54,370 nt of DNA, taken from positions 1 to 54,370 of the forward strand of contig NW_019775561.1 in NCBI RefSeq assembly GCF_001039355.2, given 5' to 3'. The position numbers and the translations under genes were made by a program. The notes under the pieces were generated by a model that did not search any database, was not told the DNA's origin, and was given only the letters and a program-made list of their open reading frames with translations. Positions within the stretch are counted from its first letter, which is position 1, and each line of letters opens with the position of its first letter. Shown one piece after another: positions 22,857 through 32,793 of the stretch. The DNA comes from Lingula anatina. Taxonomy: Eukaryota; Brachiopoda; Lingulata; Lingulida; Lingulidae.

Positions 22857-23237
22857 CTACAAAGGATACAGACGAAGGTCGATGTCATCACCATCTTCCA
22901 ATTGTAGCTTGTTGATCATTTCCTCCCATTCGTGCTTCAATACCAGCTTGATCTCGTACTCATTTACACCATCCACCAGACACGCCTTATGCTGCTCAAT
23001 ATATGACTCAATGGTTGATTTAAGATCGTCAAGAGAAGAAGCAAAATGAGTTGCGATAGTTATTTTCTTCAGATGAAAATCCTTTTCAATTCGTGTCAAT
23101 GATTGATCAGAGTCATCATTCGTTAAAATGAATTTGGCAACCCCTTCATTTCCTTCTTCGGTCATCTTGCTGTTACAAACAGCATTCTGGTTGGGAGGTA
23201 ACACTGGGTAAAAAAGATCGTTTTTGCAGGATGCCAT
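22857..23237 (-). CDS. Unidentified ORF, 126 aa, upstream of the 296-aa ORF
   Basis: True ATG at 23237, stop at 22857. Starts MASCKNDLFYPVLPPNQN, then a helical segment LKSTIESYIEQH and a charged end EWEEMINKLQLEDGDDIDLR. No domain recognised. The codon pattern looks protein-like and the same-strand spacing to the next ORF is short. It could be the N-terminal half of a protein broken by frameshift and stop, or a separate exon. No splice pair joining the two was convincing. Confidence 0.4.
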   Translation of the reverse strand: MASCKNDLFYPVLPPNQNAVCNSKMTEEGNEGVAKFILTNDDSDQSLTRIEKDFHLKKITIATHFASSLDDLKSTIESYIEQHKACLVDGVNEYEIKLVLKHEWEEMINKLQLEDGDDIDLRLYPL

Positions 23238-23239
23238 AT

Positions 23240-24378
23240 CTACTGATCTTAGCGACGTCTATTTCAGAACTTATGTTACAGTAGCTGCACTGCCCAATCC
23301 ATGCATGCTGAGAACAAATTCGTTGTACAAGTACCGCATGCTTTTATACGACACCTTATGTAAACAGTCACCCCTAGAGATTAAATACACGGTGTGGAAA
23401 AAGTAATGTAAACGCAGGTGCAATTGTCTCGGCTTTAAACGTGAATGCACTATACTTTAGAATGAACCCGCCATCATTCATCTAGCGAGATATATAACGC
23501 TCTATTTCAAACCTTATTTTCAAAATTCGGAAAAGCTGTTATATCCCTAATAAAGTATATAACTGTGACCGAATTTATAGAATGTGTATTAATTATAGGG
23601 TGTGTATTGGGCTCCCTTCTGGAACTGATTGCTTCATCGCCAGTAACCAATCAGACGTTTGAACTGTGAATCGTATGACCAATATTTCTTTCATTACAGG
23701 AAAGTGTGGAGGTACATGTATGTTTCAAATACCTGTATTTGGGGATTGCCCCTTACGATTACAAAATCAGTTAATTTTATAATTATTCCTGCTACATTAG
23801 GGCTGTATTTTATAGCAAGTATATATCAAACTAAGGAGGTTTAACTTAAAGAAGTTTGTTTATTGTTATTAATTGCACCATTGTCTAGTAGCAACACATT
23901 AAAAGAAATTACAGCTCACAGTGAGCAAGACTTTCATATCTTTTACGTTTAGACCTACCTCTAAGGTATTGGGTCAAAAACATCACTTCCCATAAAAACA
24001 TGATATTTTTGCCCTTCAGCAAATAATAATTTTTATATAAAGAATGAAAATACTAATATTACATACACTATAACAATTTCTCAACTTGATTGTTTTACCT
24101 GTGAAAATATAACTTTCTGTGTTACTTATCAATACTATTTACAAACATTAGTCACAGCCATCCTCATCATATGATCCACTAGCAAACCTTTGAGTTTCAT
24201 TTGTGCAATTTTTTGCAACAATAGACATCGATGCACGACAATTTTAATATACATCACCTGAACACCTTTTTGGAATCAAATTGTAGAAGCTTTACACTTG
24301 CAACTAATGGATAGCAAAACACTTTCAGGGGCTAGGTCCTGTCATCCACTAACTTTCAAGTCCATTGTTTTTGATTTC
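23240..24378. other. Intergenic, no gene seen
   Basis: AT-rich; would include the promoter of the minus-strand ORF at 22857-23237. A CCAAT box lies near 23645. No element boundaries noted. Confidence 0.4.
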
Positions 24379-24609
24379 TCACCCATGTCCATTGGGATGT
24401 GGTGCTTCAACCAACTGCTTTGTAGCAGTAGCAGATCTGTGGATTTTTGTTTGATAATCTGATCTCTCAATATGCAAATTCAGAGCGTCTTGGGTAGGAG
24501 GCATACTGTGCTCACTTGTGGTTGACAAGCAAAAAATATTGTACCTGGCCTCATTGATACTACTAGCTTCCTTCTGGTTATAAAGATCACAGACAAATAT
24601 TTGTTCCAT
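24379..24609 (-). pseudogene. Decayed C-terminal fragment of a repetitive invertebrate protein type
   Basis: Minus-strand ORF of 76 codons with the pattern ARYNIFC, then MPPTQDALNLHIERSDYQT and PHPNGHG followed by TGA. I recall a frequent invertebrate gene-end motif with PPT-DAL-H-RA-YQ and a final G-GW; here the Trp position is the stop TGA (TGG to TGA). Such ends occur in multi-copy, possibly transposon-linked genes. No upstream exon was found, so I read it as a broken fragment. The recollection is from memory and not verified. Confidence 0.45.
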
Positions 24610-24954
24610 TACGAAAGATGCGCCTCTAATCGTTAATTGAGGTAGACATGGCGTTGAAGTGGTACTGCCTGTCGGGGGAAGGAAGGGTAGCCTGGGTGTT
24701 AAAAGCGATTATCGGTCAACAAGCGACTTTCATCAACTACAAGTTCAAAGGGGAAAAAAATCTAAAAAAAGATTTTCGCCTTTATCTTGTGATTTTTTCA
24801 TCAGTGGTACTCGTCATTGTCAATGACAGAGGCCATCTCAGCTTATCTGTTTCAGGCTTGATCACAAGTGTCTCGCATGTGTCAAGTTGGGTAGGTATCA
24901 CCGTTTAGTTCCAAGCTGTTTAAGAGATCTCCAATACAACAGAAGTACCAGGTG

Positions 24955-25501
24955 CAGGCCTACTCAACTACCAGACTCGGCACCTAAGGATCCTGAATTA
25001 ACCGGTATATCGGACCACACTACCCGTTTTCAAGGTGTGTGTCAGATCGCATTTCGGAGTATCAGTCAGAACACCGACAGAATGATCCCACGCTCGGCTG
25101 TCACCTTGATTGGATAGTAAACGATTGTCGTATTTAATCGCTATATGGTTTTAAAACCGGTGCATACGTTTGAAAGCCACCTAGATGAACCTTAGACTGC
25201 CACATTAATCTAATACAATGCAAAAAAAGCCCTCAAAAGTGGCTAAAACATTCAAACCGAATGTCGTAAAGTCCCCATATACCCCCATAGAGACAATGGA
25301 ATAGAGTACTCTACAGTAAGAGTACAGTTTCAGGTTGTTCAGCCGAGTGTGGATGAGCCCGCAGTCGTCCCACAAAATTTGTTCTGGGGTATGATACTCC
25401 GAAATGCGATCTGACACACACCTTGAAAACGGGTAGTGTGGTCCGATATACCGGTTAATTCAAGATCCTTAGGTGCCGAGTCTGGTAGTTGGGTAGGCCT
25501 G
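24955..25501. mobile_element. Inverted-repeat element M2, copy 1 (547 bp)
   Basis: Arms of about 120 bases, 24955-25075 and 25385-25501, are inverted copies starting CAGGCCTACTCAACTACCAG. AGGTG flanks both sides (24950-24954 and 25502-25506), a likely 5-bp target-site duplication. There is no transposase. A shorter relative lies at 41753-41990. The fold-back arms make this a non-autonomous DNA element. Confidence 0.82.
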
Positions 25502-25506
25502 AGGTG

Positions 25507-25814
25507 GGGGGTAAGCAATGAGCGAGTACAAGGCTCAGGAGTCGGTCGATTGAGGAATGGAAACATTGTGTCAAAGATGAGAACGAGGGTGGCGTCTGAT
25601 TGGTTACTAAGCTTTGATTCGATTGACAGCCACTGTGGTGCATGCTGATCCTATCTTAGACATGGTTGTTTTCGTCAGATAATGTACAAGGTTTTATGTA
25701 GGGATAGCCGGCTCAGGTCCTACACTGTAGCTTAGGTCACCTATTGATCAGCTAAAGTTTATGTGTAACTGTATGCATTAATCTATTTTATGGTCTCCAA
25801 GTTCGACTGGTGAC
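25507..25814. other. Upstream region of family copy C
   Basis: Non-coding; expected to hold the promoter of copy C. No clear TATA box or repeat was identified. Confidence 0.35.
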
Positions 25815-25846
25815 ATGGCGCTGAGTGAAATAAAACATGTACCAAG
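25815..25846 (+). CDS. Copy C exon 1
   Basis: 32 nt from ATG to the donor gtatgt, phase 2, parallel to exon 1 of copy A. The downstream intron shares an AAAAAGATCTTATTAT-like block and TTCTCCAGTA with the copy A intron. Confidence 0.62.
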
Positions 25847-26593
25847 GTATGTATTTTTCTAAAAAGATCTTATTATATTTTTCATTTTCTCCAGTAGCCT
25901 ACACGACAAAACAGGACTTATGCTCGATCCTTTTTTTATCAATGTATGCACATTCAAGTAGAAAATAAATAAAATACCGGACTTAAGAGATGATAATATT
26001 CATGCATCGATGATTAGACGTTGGCCGAGCCGTGTGCCATGTATGTCACTGCTAGGCCTTTTGCGTTGGCTTATTTAGGCTTTCACAACATAGGATTCTG
26101 AACAGCCATTATCACTACATTAAATAAATTGTATCTCCAAGGAGAAGGCTTATCTTTACCATACTTTTGCAGCCTTGGGGCCACTTCGAGCTCTCCAGCA
26201 AAAATACCAAAGCCATCTCCAAACAAATTCCATGGATCTCCTTATCAATGTGGGAATGACACAAATAAACGTCCCCGGTCAGCCGATAACATCACGAGTG
26301 TCAATCACCACCAATGCGATAATCTTGCTGAAATGGTTCCACCCTCAACCGAAAAGATGAGAAAAAACATTGATGTTCTTCGATCCAAATTAAACGAATC
26401 TTATCTTAGGCAAGAGGAAACCCTGGTGGCACTGAAGAGAATTTGCATCACAATCGAAAACGCGCTAGGTGGGTCACTTCGTTGGAACAATTCACAGTAC
26501 AAGCACACAGTGGAAGATTATTTGTCTCACTTCGATGAAAACGACGCAATGGATATTGCCCAAGTTTCAATAAGTGACATGGTTACAGCTTGA
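25815..26593 (+). CDS. Small-protein family copy C (two exons, 150 aa, function unknown)
   Basis: Exon 1 at 25815-25846 (MALSEIKHVPR; donor AG|gtatgt) joins in phase 2 to exon 2 at 26173-26593 (acceptor atacttttgcag). The product is 150 aa. It is closely similar to copy A over the NKRPRSADN linker and the whole core (LRSKLNESYLRQEETLVALK, IENALGGSLRW, QVSISDM), with scattered substitutions and no frame damage, which suggests selection on the protein. Intron position, phase and the first intron bases also match copy A. No known domain recognised; predicted soluble with a helical core. The 3' flank has a partial repeat of its own coding sequence. Confidence 0.75.
26173..26593 (+). CDS. Copy C exon 2
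   Basis: Encodes nearly the whole protein, from the Ser/Pro/Lys linker to the SDMVTA end. Its first base completes the Ser codon begun in exon 1. Confidence 0.75.
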
Positions 26594-26665
26594 ACAGTTC
26601 ACTGTCCAAGCAGGCAGTACAATGTAGAAGAATATATGGCTCACTTCGATAAAAAACAAATGCTA
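26594..26665 (+). repeat. Partial duplicate of copy C coding sequence after its stop
   Basis: CAGTTCACTGTCCAAGCAGG, followed by a GCTCACTTCGATAAAAAAC block, resembles 26485-26545 inside exon 2 (the QYKHTVEDYLSHFDEND coding part). A diverged tail of about 65 bases is repeated in tandem behind the stop codon. Confidence 0.6.
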
Positions 26666-26689
26666 TAAGCACTTCTTATACAGTACCTT

Positions 26690-26960
26690 ACATACATTAT
26701 TTTGGATAACAGATAAGCCGCCAGTATTCAGTAGCTAAATTAATTAACATTTACATACATGACATCTTACGGGTGACGTCCTATTGCGATTTTGGGGTAA
26801 AAATTAAAATATCGATTTCTCAAATTTCTCATTTACCTGAGCACCAGCCAACAACGTTGAAACGCCAACTTAATAGCACCATTAAGTACTCCAAAACCTT
26901 AGGTCAGATTTTATCGTTGATAATGCAAAATGCTTGTGTAAAATGAAAATCTGTAATTAC
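26690..26960 (-). repeat. Dispersed repeat family R2 (inverted relative to 50430-50990)
   Basis: The reverse complement shares with about 50655-50870 the blocks TTTTGGAGTACT, ATGGTG, GGCGTT and GGTGCTCAGGTAAA, plus TTTACCCC. Diverged interspersed repeat, class unknown. Confidence 0.6.
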
Positions 26961-27257
26961 AGACTCATGACTCTTTAACAAAACCATTTAAACCAAAGTG
27001 ACAGCACGAGAATGTAGCCTATACACTTGTGATCAACCATGTCAAATATGAAATACTACAAGTGTATTGTCTGTCTTCGTCTCGATCATTCACTAATAAT
27101 ATTTCACTTACATCTCGGCGATTCGTTTCGTATCTATCACATATCAGAAGTATACATATTTCATTACTGCGGAAAGACAGAAAACGCTGAACTCTAAAAT
27201 TGAAATAGTCAAAAAATGCCGTCACTCCAAAAAATCATTTGTTGAAAAATATTGATT

Positions 27258-27503
27258 GATTATGCGCTGTATATAGGGTTAATACTTCATATGGAATATT
27301 CTTATCATTGTTAATTTTGAGTGCAGGTTGAATTTGATTTGATTATGCGCTGTATATAGGGTTAATACTTCATATGGAATATTCTTATCATTGTTAATTT
27401 TGAGTGCAGGTTGAATTTGATTTGATTATGCGCTGTATACAGGGTTAATACTTCATATGGAATATTTTTATCATTGTTAATTTTGAGTGCAGGTTGAATT
27501 TGT
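27258..27503 (+). repeat. Three tandem copies of an 83-bp unit
   Basis: Units start at 27258, 27341 and 27424 (GATTATGCGCTGTATAYAGG). They are nearly identical, with two or three substitutions in the third unit, so the array is recent. It is followed by a TA-rich microsatellite. Confidence 0.95.
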
Positions 27504-27539
27504 TTTGGCTTGTTCATCAAAACAGTATGTCATTGAGTG

Positions 27540-27608
<69 letters not shown>
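27540..27608. repeat. (AT)n microsatellite
   Basis: AT repeats interrupted by TTTATAT and ATTTTAT. Confidence 0.9.
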
Positions 27609-27611
<3 letters not shown>

Positions 27612-28380
27612 TCTGCGATTATATTTTGATTATTTGTCTAATTTTTGTATTGACGCATCGTTTTTTGTGTGTGAAAGATTTATACAGCCATTTGACAATA
27701 TTTCGTCTCTCTACCTTGTGTTGTTTGACTCGTGTTGTATGTATCACATAAGAAAGATAATGCCAAATAATTTATTGTGCAACTTCAAATTTCCTGGTAA
27801 CAATACCCAGTGAAGTCTAACATCTGGATTATACTCTTGTGTTGTATATATTATTGTGCAACTATATTTTGATTGTTTGTCTAATTTTGTTTGTTAAATA
27901 AACATATAACAAAAGTAATCATTCGTTATTCTCTTTGTATTCTTGCATCAATTTACTCCCTTCATATTTCGAACTTTTTCGAAAAGGCAGATGCAGATTC
28001 TTGCATCTATTTCTTCTATTAGTCTAGGCAATCTGAGCCATTTAAGGGCCAAGCCTCAAAGTAATGCAACAGTTTTTATTTTACCACAGTGCTTTCCTTT
28101 GAAGTTCCCAAAATGACATACTAAAATCCTAGCATGGTAAATATGAAAAAACAAGATGACCGACAATGCCATAGCAATGGATGGACAGGGTGGGTATCAA
28201 CTACAAGCAGGGAGATAAAGTGCCCATAATCAGATTTAGATTGTTAATCAGAATTTTCCATATCTTCTATAATACCTCTATAATATATCTATGAAAGCTT
28301 AAAGTTTCCCTCAGCACTTTGAGAAAATCCAAGATGGTTGCCGTTTTCTATAGAAATTTATGGGTTTAAACTACAAAAAA

Positions 28381-28494
28381 ACATGTACAGAACCACCTCC
28401 TCCAGCTATTGTTTTCTGGACATTTTCATTTAACAGCCTCTCCCCAGGGAGCCTAAGCACTCTCATAGCTGGAGGAGGTGGTTCTGTACATGTT
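28381..28494. repeat. 29-bp perfect inverted repeat at the broken end of a Tc1 transposase
   Basis: 28381-28409 (begins ACATGTACAGAACCACCTCC) is the exact reverse complement of 28466-28494, which codes for the GGGGSVHVW part of the transposase. The spacer is 56 bases. It looks like a repair or template-switch scar at the truncation point. Confidence 0.85.
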
Positions 28495-29256
28495 TGGGGT
28501 GCCATTTGCAGCAACGGTATTTGCCCATTGCTTCCTCTGGATGAAAACATTAACGCTACCAGATACAGAGACATTCTCCAGCAGAACCCGGGGCCGTTCG
28601 CAAGAGGGATGTACAGAGACAAGTTTAGATTGCAACATGACAATCCAACTCCCCACACAGTTCGCTTAATTGCAGACTATATCCGACAAAACAACATTCA
28701 GCTGATGCCACAGCCAGCAAAAAGCCCAGATGCAAACCCAATTGAGCACATGTGGGACGAACTTGGTCGTGCCATTCAGAGGAGAAACCTTCCCCCTCCA
28801 AATCTAGATGAACTGCGAGATGCCCTTCAAGATGAATGGACCAGAATTCCTCTCCAAAGGTTCACAGTATGCCACGCCGTCTGGCGGCCATTATCCAAGC
28901 TCGGGGTGGGCATACCCGCTCTTTAGATTAATAATAAACTCTGAAGATGTTTCTTGACAATTTTCCTTAATTTCATATTAATTGTCAATCACAGTATAAA
29001 TTTATGTTTAATTTTTCACTTGGTACTGTTATGCAAAAAAGTACTCTTTTTTGGGGCATGAGAAAAAATAGCCTGAATAAATTAACGCTTTTTTCACATT
29101 TGCATTGTTAGTTTCTCATTGACTTTGCCAATCCTCCAGCTTCACATATTTAACAATATAAACAGTATTAATTTTATAATATCAATAATAATGAAAGAAA
29201 CAGGGCAATATGCCTCCCAAAATGTCCGTGTACCAACCATTTTGGACAAGAGTGTA
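28410..29256 (+). pseudogene. Tc1/mariner transposase remnant, DD34E type
   Basis: The ORF holds the C-terminal half of a Tc1-type DDE transposase: GGGGSVHVWGAI, then FRLQHDNPTPHTVRLIADYI, then KSPDANPIEHMWDELGRAIQ. The second catalytic Asp (HDN) and the Glu (IEH) are 34 residues apart, the Tc1 spacing. The first catalytic Asp and the DNA-binding half are missing. After IPLQRFTV the frame shifts; the normal ending MPRRLAAIIQARGGHT lies in the next frame up to about 28925. A right-end sequence with TTTTGGACAAGAGTGTA near 29240-29256 is probably the terminal repeat; no matching left end is present. Inactive. Confidence 0.85.
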
Positions 29257-29988
29257 TATGTGTAATAATTATGTATGGTTGGGCATTTAGTTAAAATCCA
29301 AGATGGTCTCAAGTAGTCAGAGGAATACATGGACATTAGGTTTCATGACCAACTTCTCCAAGGGAGATACAGAAATAAAAGTCAGTGTGTTTATTAGTGT
29401 TTTTCACAGTTTCAATACTCCCATCATATGTATGAAGTGGATTAAAAGTGGGTACGCTAGCGCATTTGGAGTAAATTCTAGATGGCCTCCATTTGCCACA
29501 AGAATACTAGTACATGGGTTTCAATTTCTGCCGGGGGGATATCAGTGTTTTCCTCAAATTTATTACCACTATAATTCAAATCTATTTTGTGCAAGTGTGA
29601 ATCCTTGAATATTTTGAGAAAATTCAAGATGGATGACATTTGCTTTATCAATACTGCTTCATTGGTTTTAATTTCCTTCGCTATACCATCAAATGGAAAA
29701 AAAACATTACTTATGGGAGAAGTACAGGGATCTCGAAGGCGCGGTAGACCTTTAACATGAAACAGCGATGATCTGCGGGTCCATGGTTCAGGCAAACATT
29801 ACGGCACAGAAGCCGTGACCAGTGGAGAGTTTTTGCGAGGGAGCCACTGCTGGTCGCCACTGACTCAACCGTTCTTGATGATGATTTTCAACATATAGGA
29901 CCATTTGAAGAAAACAGAAAAGTGAAAAAAAGAAGTAAAATATATAGTCTCCTTTTTCAATCTCTGTTGACAGAAAGTGACAAATCTG

Positions 29989-30824
29989 GGCCCGGTTTTA
30001 TAAAGGACGTTTAGCACTAACCACCAGTTAAATCCAGCATTTAACTTAAACGGTGTTTAATCGGGTTTCATAAACGTCGTTCAGCACTATCCAATGGTCA
30101 AATCTTCTTAACGGTTGGTTAAATTTATACGCTCGAGGGAGGTAGTTTAAATTCCTTAAACGCGGGATAAAAATGGCAAACCTGCTGCGGTTTGTCAGAA
30201 ATCCTTGCAGATATATACCTTTTAGACTGAGAAGAGACAGAAAATTCAGTAGAGATTTATTTAATTTTGATGGAGCAACTGAGCAAGAACTCATTTAAAG
30301 ATTTATATTCAGTAGATATTCGATAATGTATTTAGAAAACTTACTTCAAAACCAACTAGCTCCAAAGGAATCTTTCTTTTAAGGAAACTAGTTTCATTTT
30401 GAATTTATTCATCGTTATTTATTTATTTATTATTTTATTTATTATTATGATTATTATTCTTTTGATAAGTACATACACATACTTTGGCAATCCAAATCAT
30501 CTAAATCATCTTTTTCTTTTCTCAGATATTGTTGACATTGCGAAAGTACATTAAGGAATAGCAGACAACACAAATGAACAATGGATTAATTACGGGTATT
30601 TTATTTTGTTTATAGAAATCCATTGCATTCTTGGAAATTTTGTTTTCAAATATGGTCTGGATAAGTTGTTCATAGCAACTAAACACTGATTAAAAAATCA
30701 AACGTCCGTTAACTAATCGGCTTTAAACGCTGTTTACAAAACAATCTTAACCGCATTATAGTTAACCAGTGTTTGGAGAATTTATCCACCGGTTAATGCT
30801 AAACGTCCATTATAAAACCAGGCC
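29989..30824 (+). mobile_element. PIF/Harbinger-derived element with CTG target duplication (836 bp)
   Basis: The ends are inverted over about 28 bases (GGCCCGGTTTTATAAAGGAC against GGCCTGGTTTTATAATGGAC), both followed by GTTTAGCA. CTG flanks both sides (29986-29988 and 30825-30827). Inside, from ATG at 30173, is the N-terminus of a Harbinger transposase: MANLLRFVRNPCRYIPFRL, FDGATEQELI, one stop, then RFIFSRYSIMYLENLLQNQ to about 30378. The catalytic DDE part is absent, so it is an internally deleted, non-autonomous copy. A CWG target is, as I recall, reported for one zebrafish Harbinger group. Confidence 0.85.
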
Positions 30825-31279
30825 CTGGTGTTTAAAAAAAAAGAAATCATTGAAAATTTAAAAAATCATGCCTTTCTTGTAATGAAGTAACATAGGTTTA
30901 TTAAGGTTGGGTAGGTAATGAAAGGTGTTAAAGGAGCATAAGATATTCAAAACGCACATTTTACTGATACATTTTATCCTTTATCTTAAGTGTATTTTTT
31001 TACAATGCCTGGTAACAAAGGTTTTGCAAATTACTTTCTATGAGAACGCAGTTGTGCCGAGTTTGCTCTTAATCATTTGACTGCGTTCAGTCACCATATG
31101 TGCCTGCTAATAATGGGTGGGACTAAACTGAGGCTTTTATTAATAAATATTACAAAACATATAAAACAACTAAAAATAATGACGAGTGCCAAAAGGCGTA
31201 AAGAAGGTTTTTCAAATTTTAAAAACACTGTGTGGCAGGAGTGCACGTCCCAGTCTTCGTCCAGGTAATTCAAGACCAA

Positions 31280-32040
31280 GGGCATACATTGCTAGGAATG
31301 GAAGTCCTAGGATATACGTTACTAGGATTCAATGTCCGTAGGCCGAAGACTCCCAAGTAATGCAAGTCCTGCGTGCAGTAGTGCACGTCTTAATGGGACG
31401 TGCGGTCCTCACATTTTAGTAACGCATACCCTATGTAGTTTACACTGAGAAATGACATGAATACATTGATATAGAGATTTACTTGATTAAAAAATTTAAT
31501 GAACAATCGCTTTATTTCATTTTATTTTTATATTTTACTATTTTTCCGATAGGCAGTTTATATGCACATTAATTAAGTAACAAAAATAACACGAGCGATA
31601 TTTATTAATTTACGAGTAATATTTATTAATAAAAATAACACGGTTCCCTTTCTTCTTCATAGTTTTTCCTCATTTATTTTTGTGTATTTTTTCTTGTAGT
31701 AAACGCATGTTTTTACATGTGTCATTGACCTTCTTAGGGCTTCAGATGAAGGGGAAATCACTTTACACAAAACACGTGAACACGCGGTTTACATTGCAGA
31801 AATTGAAACATGACCCCAAATTCAATGGAAATTTGCTGTTGGATAGAGAATTTTAGATGAATCAAGAATTTGAAATTATATATAATGTTGTGTAATATCC
31901 CTTTGGTATTTCGGGACTTTGAGGCTTACAAAAACAAATCAAAAAGAATAACATTATTGAAAGTAAAAATCACTGAATTTAGATTATTATTCATTAAAAC
32001 ACCAATATACAGTAAGCTACAACAACTTTTCCTAGTTGGG
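31280..32040. other. No gene seen; degenerate short repeats at start
   Basis: 31250-31440 has loosely repeated TAGGAATGGAAGTCCTAGGA-like words related to the array at 32280-32540. The rest is AT-rich and non-coding. Confidence 0.45.
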
Positions 32041-32059
32041 GGTGTGAGGGGGGGGGTAA

Positions 32060-32170
32060 GGTCATGTCAAAGGTAGGTGTTGAACCCATGTATGTAACCG
32101 GACAATTCATGAATGCTTACCTTATGGTCTTGCACGCTAACCACTACACAGATGAGCTGAAGTTGCAAAC
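32060..32170 (-). ncRNA. tRNA-like SINE candidate
   Basis: On the minus strand a box-A-like TAGTGGTTAGCG (32145-32134) precedes a box-B-like GGGTTCAACACC (32086-32075). Both resemble RNA polymerase III internal promoters of tRNA-derived SINEs. The A-B distance is somewhat longer than in a tRNA, and no cloverleaf was completed, so this is a SINE head or tRNA pseudogene rather than a working tRNA. Confidence 0.4.
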
Positions 32171-32279
32171 CCGTCATTTCGTGTCTTATATATGGCTCAC
32201 CAGAAAGATTTTAATATACATTTATAATTCTATCATTTAACCGTATTATTCCATAAGAATATAACTATTTAATGGCCGG

Positions 32280-32540
32280 ACTTAAGTTACTGTCATAGGT
32301 GTAACAGGAATTAAAGTCCGCCGGTGTGAAGGGAATGGATGTCCGCTGTAATGCATGTCCGTTGGACATGTATTCCAAGGAATGAATGTCCTGTGGACAC
32401 TAAGTCCTGGGGATGCATGTCCTGGCTCTTTTATTCCTAGGAACGCATGTCCTAGGACATAATTTCCTGAGATTTAACGTCCAGTGGACACCCATTACTT
32501 AGTATTCTAAGTCCTGCAGACAGGTATCGACGGACATATT
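32280..32540 (+). repeat. Degenerate 15-16-bp minisatellite (ATGTCC motif)
   Basis: The word ATGTCC or AAGTCC recurs about every 15-16 or 31 bases (for example GGATGTCCGCTGTAATGC, ATGTCCGTTGGACATG, GATGCATGTCCTGG), often paired with its complement GGACAT. A similar but weaker array lies at 31250-31440. Confidence 0.6.
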
Positions 32541-32741
32541 TTCCCAGATAGACTAGTAAAAGTTGTCCTCTGACATTTTTATATGAATGATGTGTTAATT
32601 TTAGAAGATTTTTAAAAACGTGATGTTTAAGAATGTTATTACGCTTATTATAATTATTTTTAAACATGTACCTTTATACACACCTTATGCAGCTAACTTA
32701 AGATTAATAAATAAACGAAAAAAGACTACAAATTATATTAA

Positions 32742-32792
<51 letters not shown>
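32742..32792. repeat. (AT)n microsatellite
   Basis: About 25 AT units. A second, similar tract lies at 33186-33227. Confidence 0.9.

Positions 32793-32793
<1 letters not shown>

Larger units (their letters stand above)
28323..29650 (+). repeat. Degenerate array with AAAATCCAAGATGG motif
   Basis: AAAATCCAAGATGG or close variants occur at about 28323, 29293, 29474 and 29619 (and once more at 34802). Most are followed 35-50 bases later by a TGGGTTTCAATTTC-like block. Spacing of the last three is about 145-180 bases. It reads as an old tandem repeat that the Tc1 remnant interrupts. Confidence 0.45.

Noticed and set aside
24648-25117. ORFs at 24648-24908 and 24887-25117
   Set aside because: The second crosses the border of inverted-repeat element M2, and neither shows domain-like composition.
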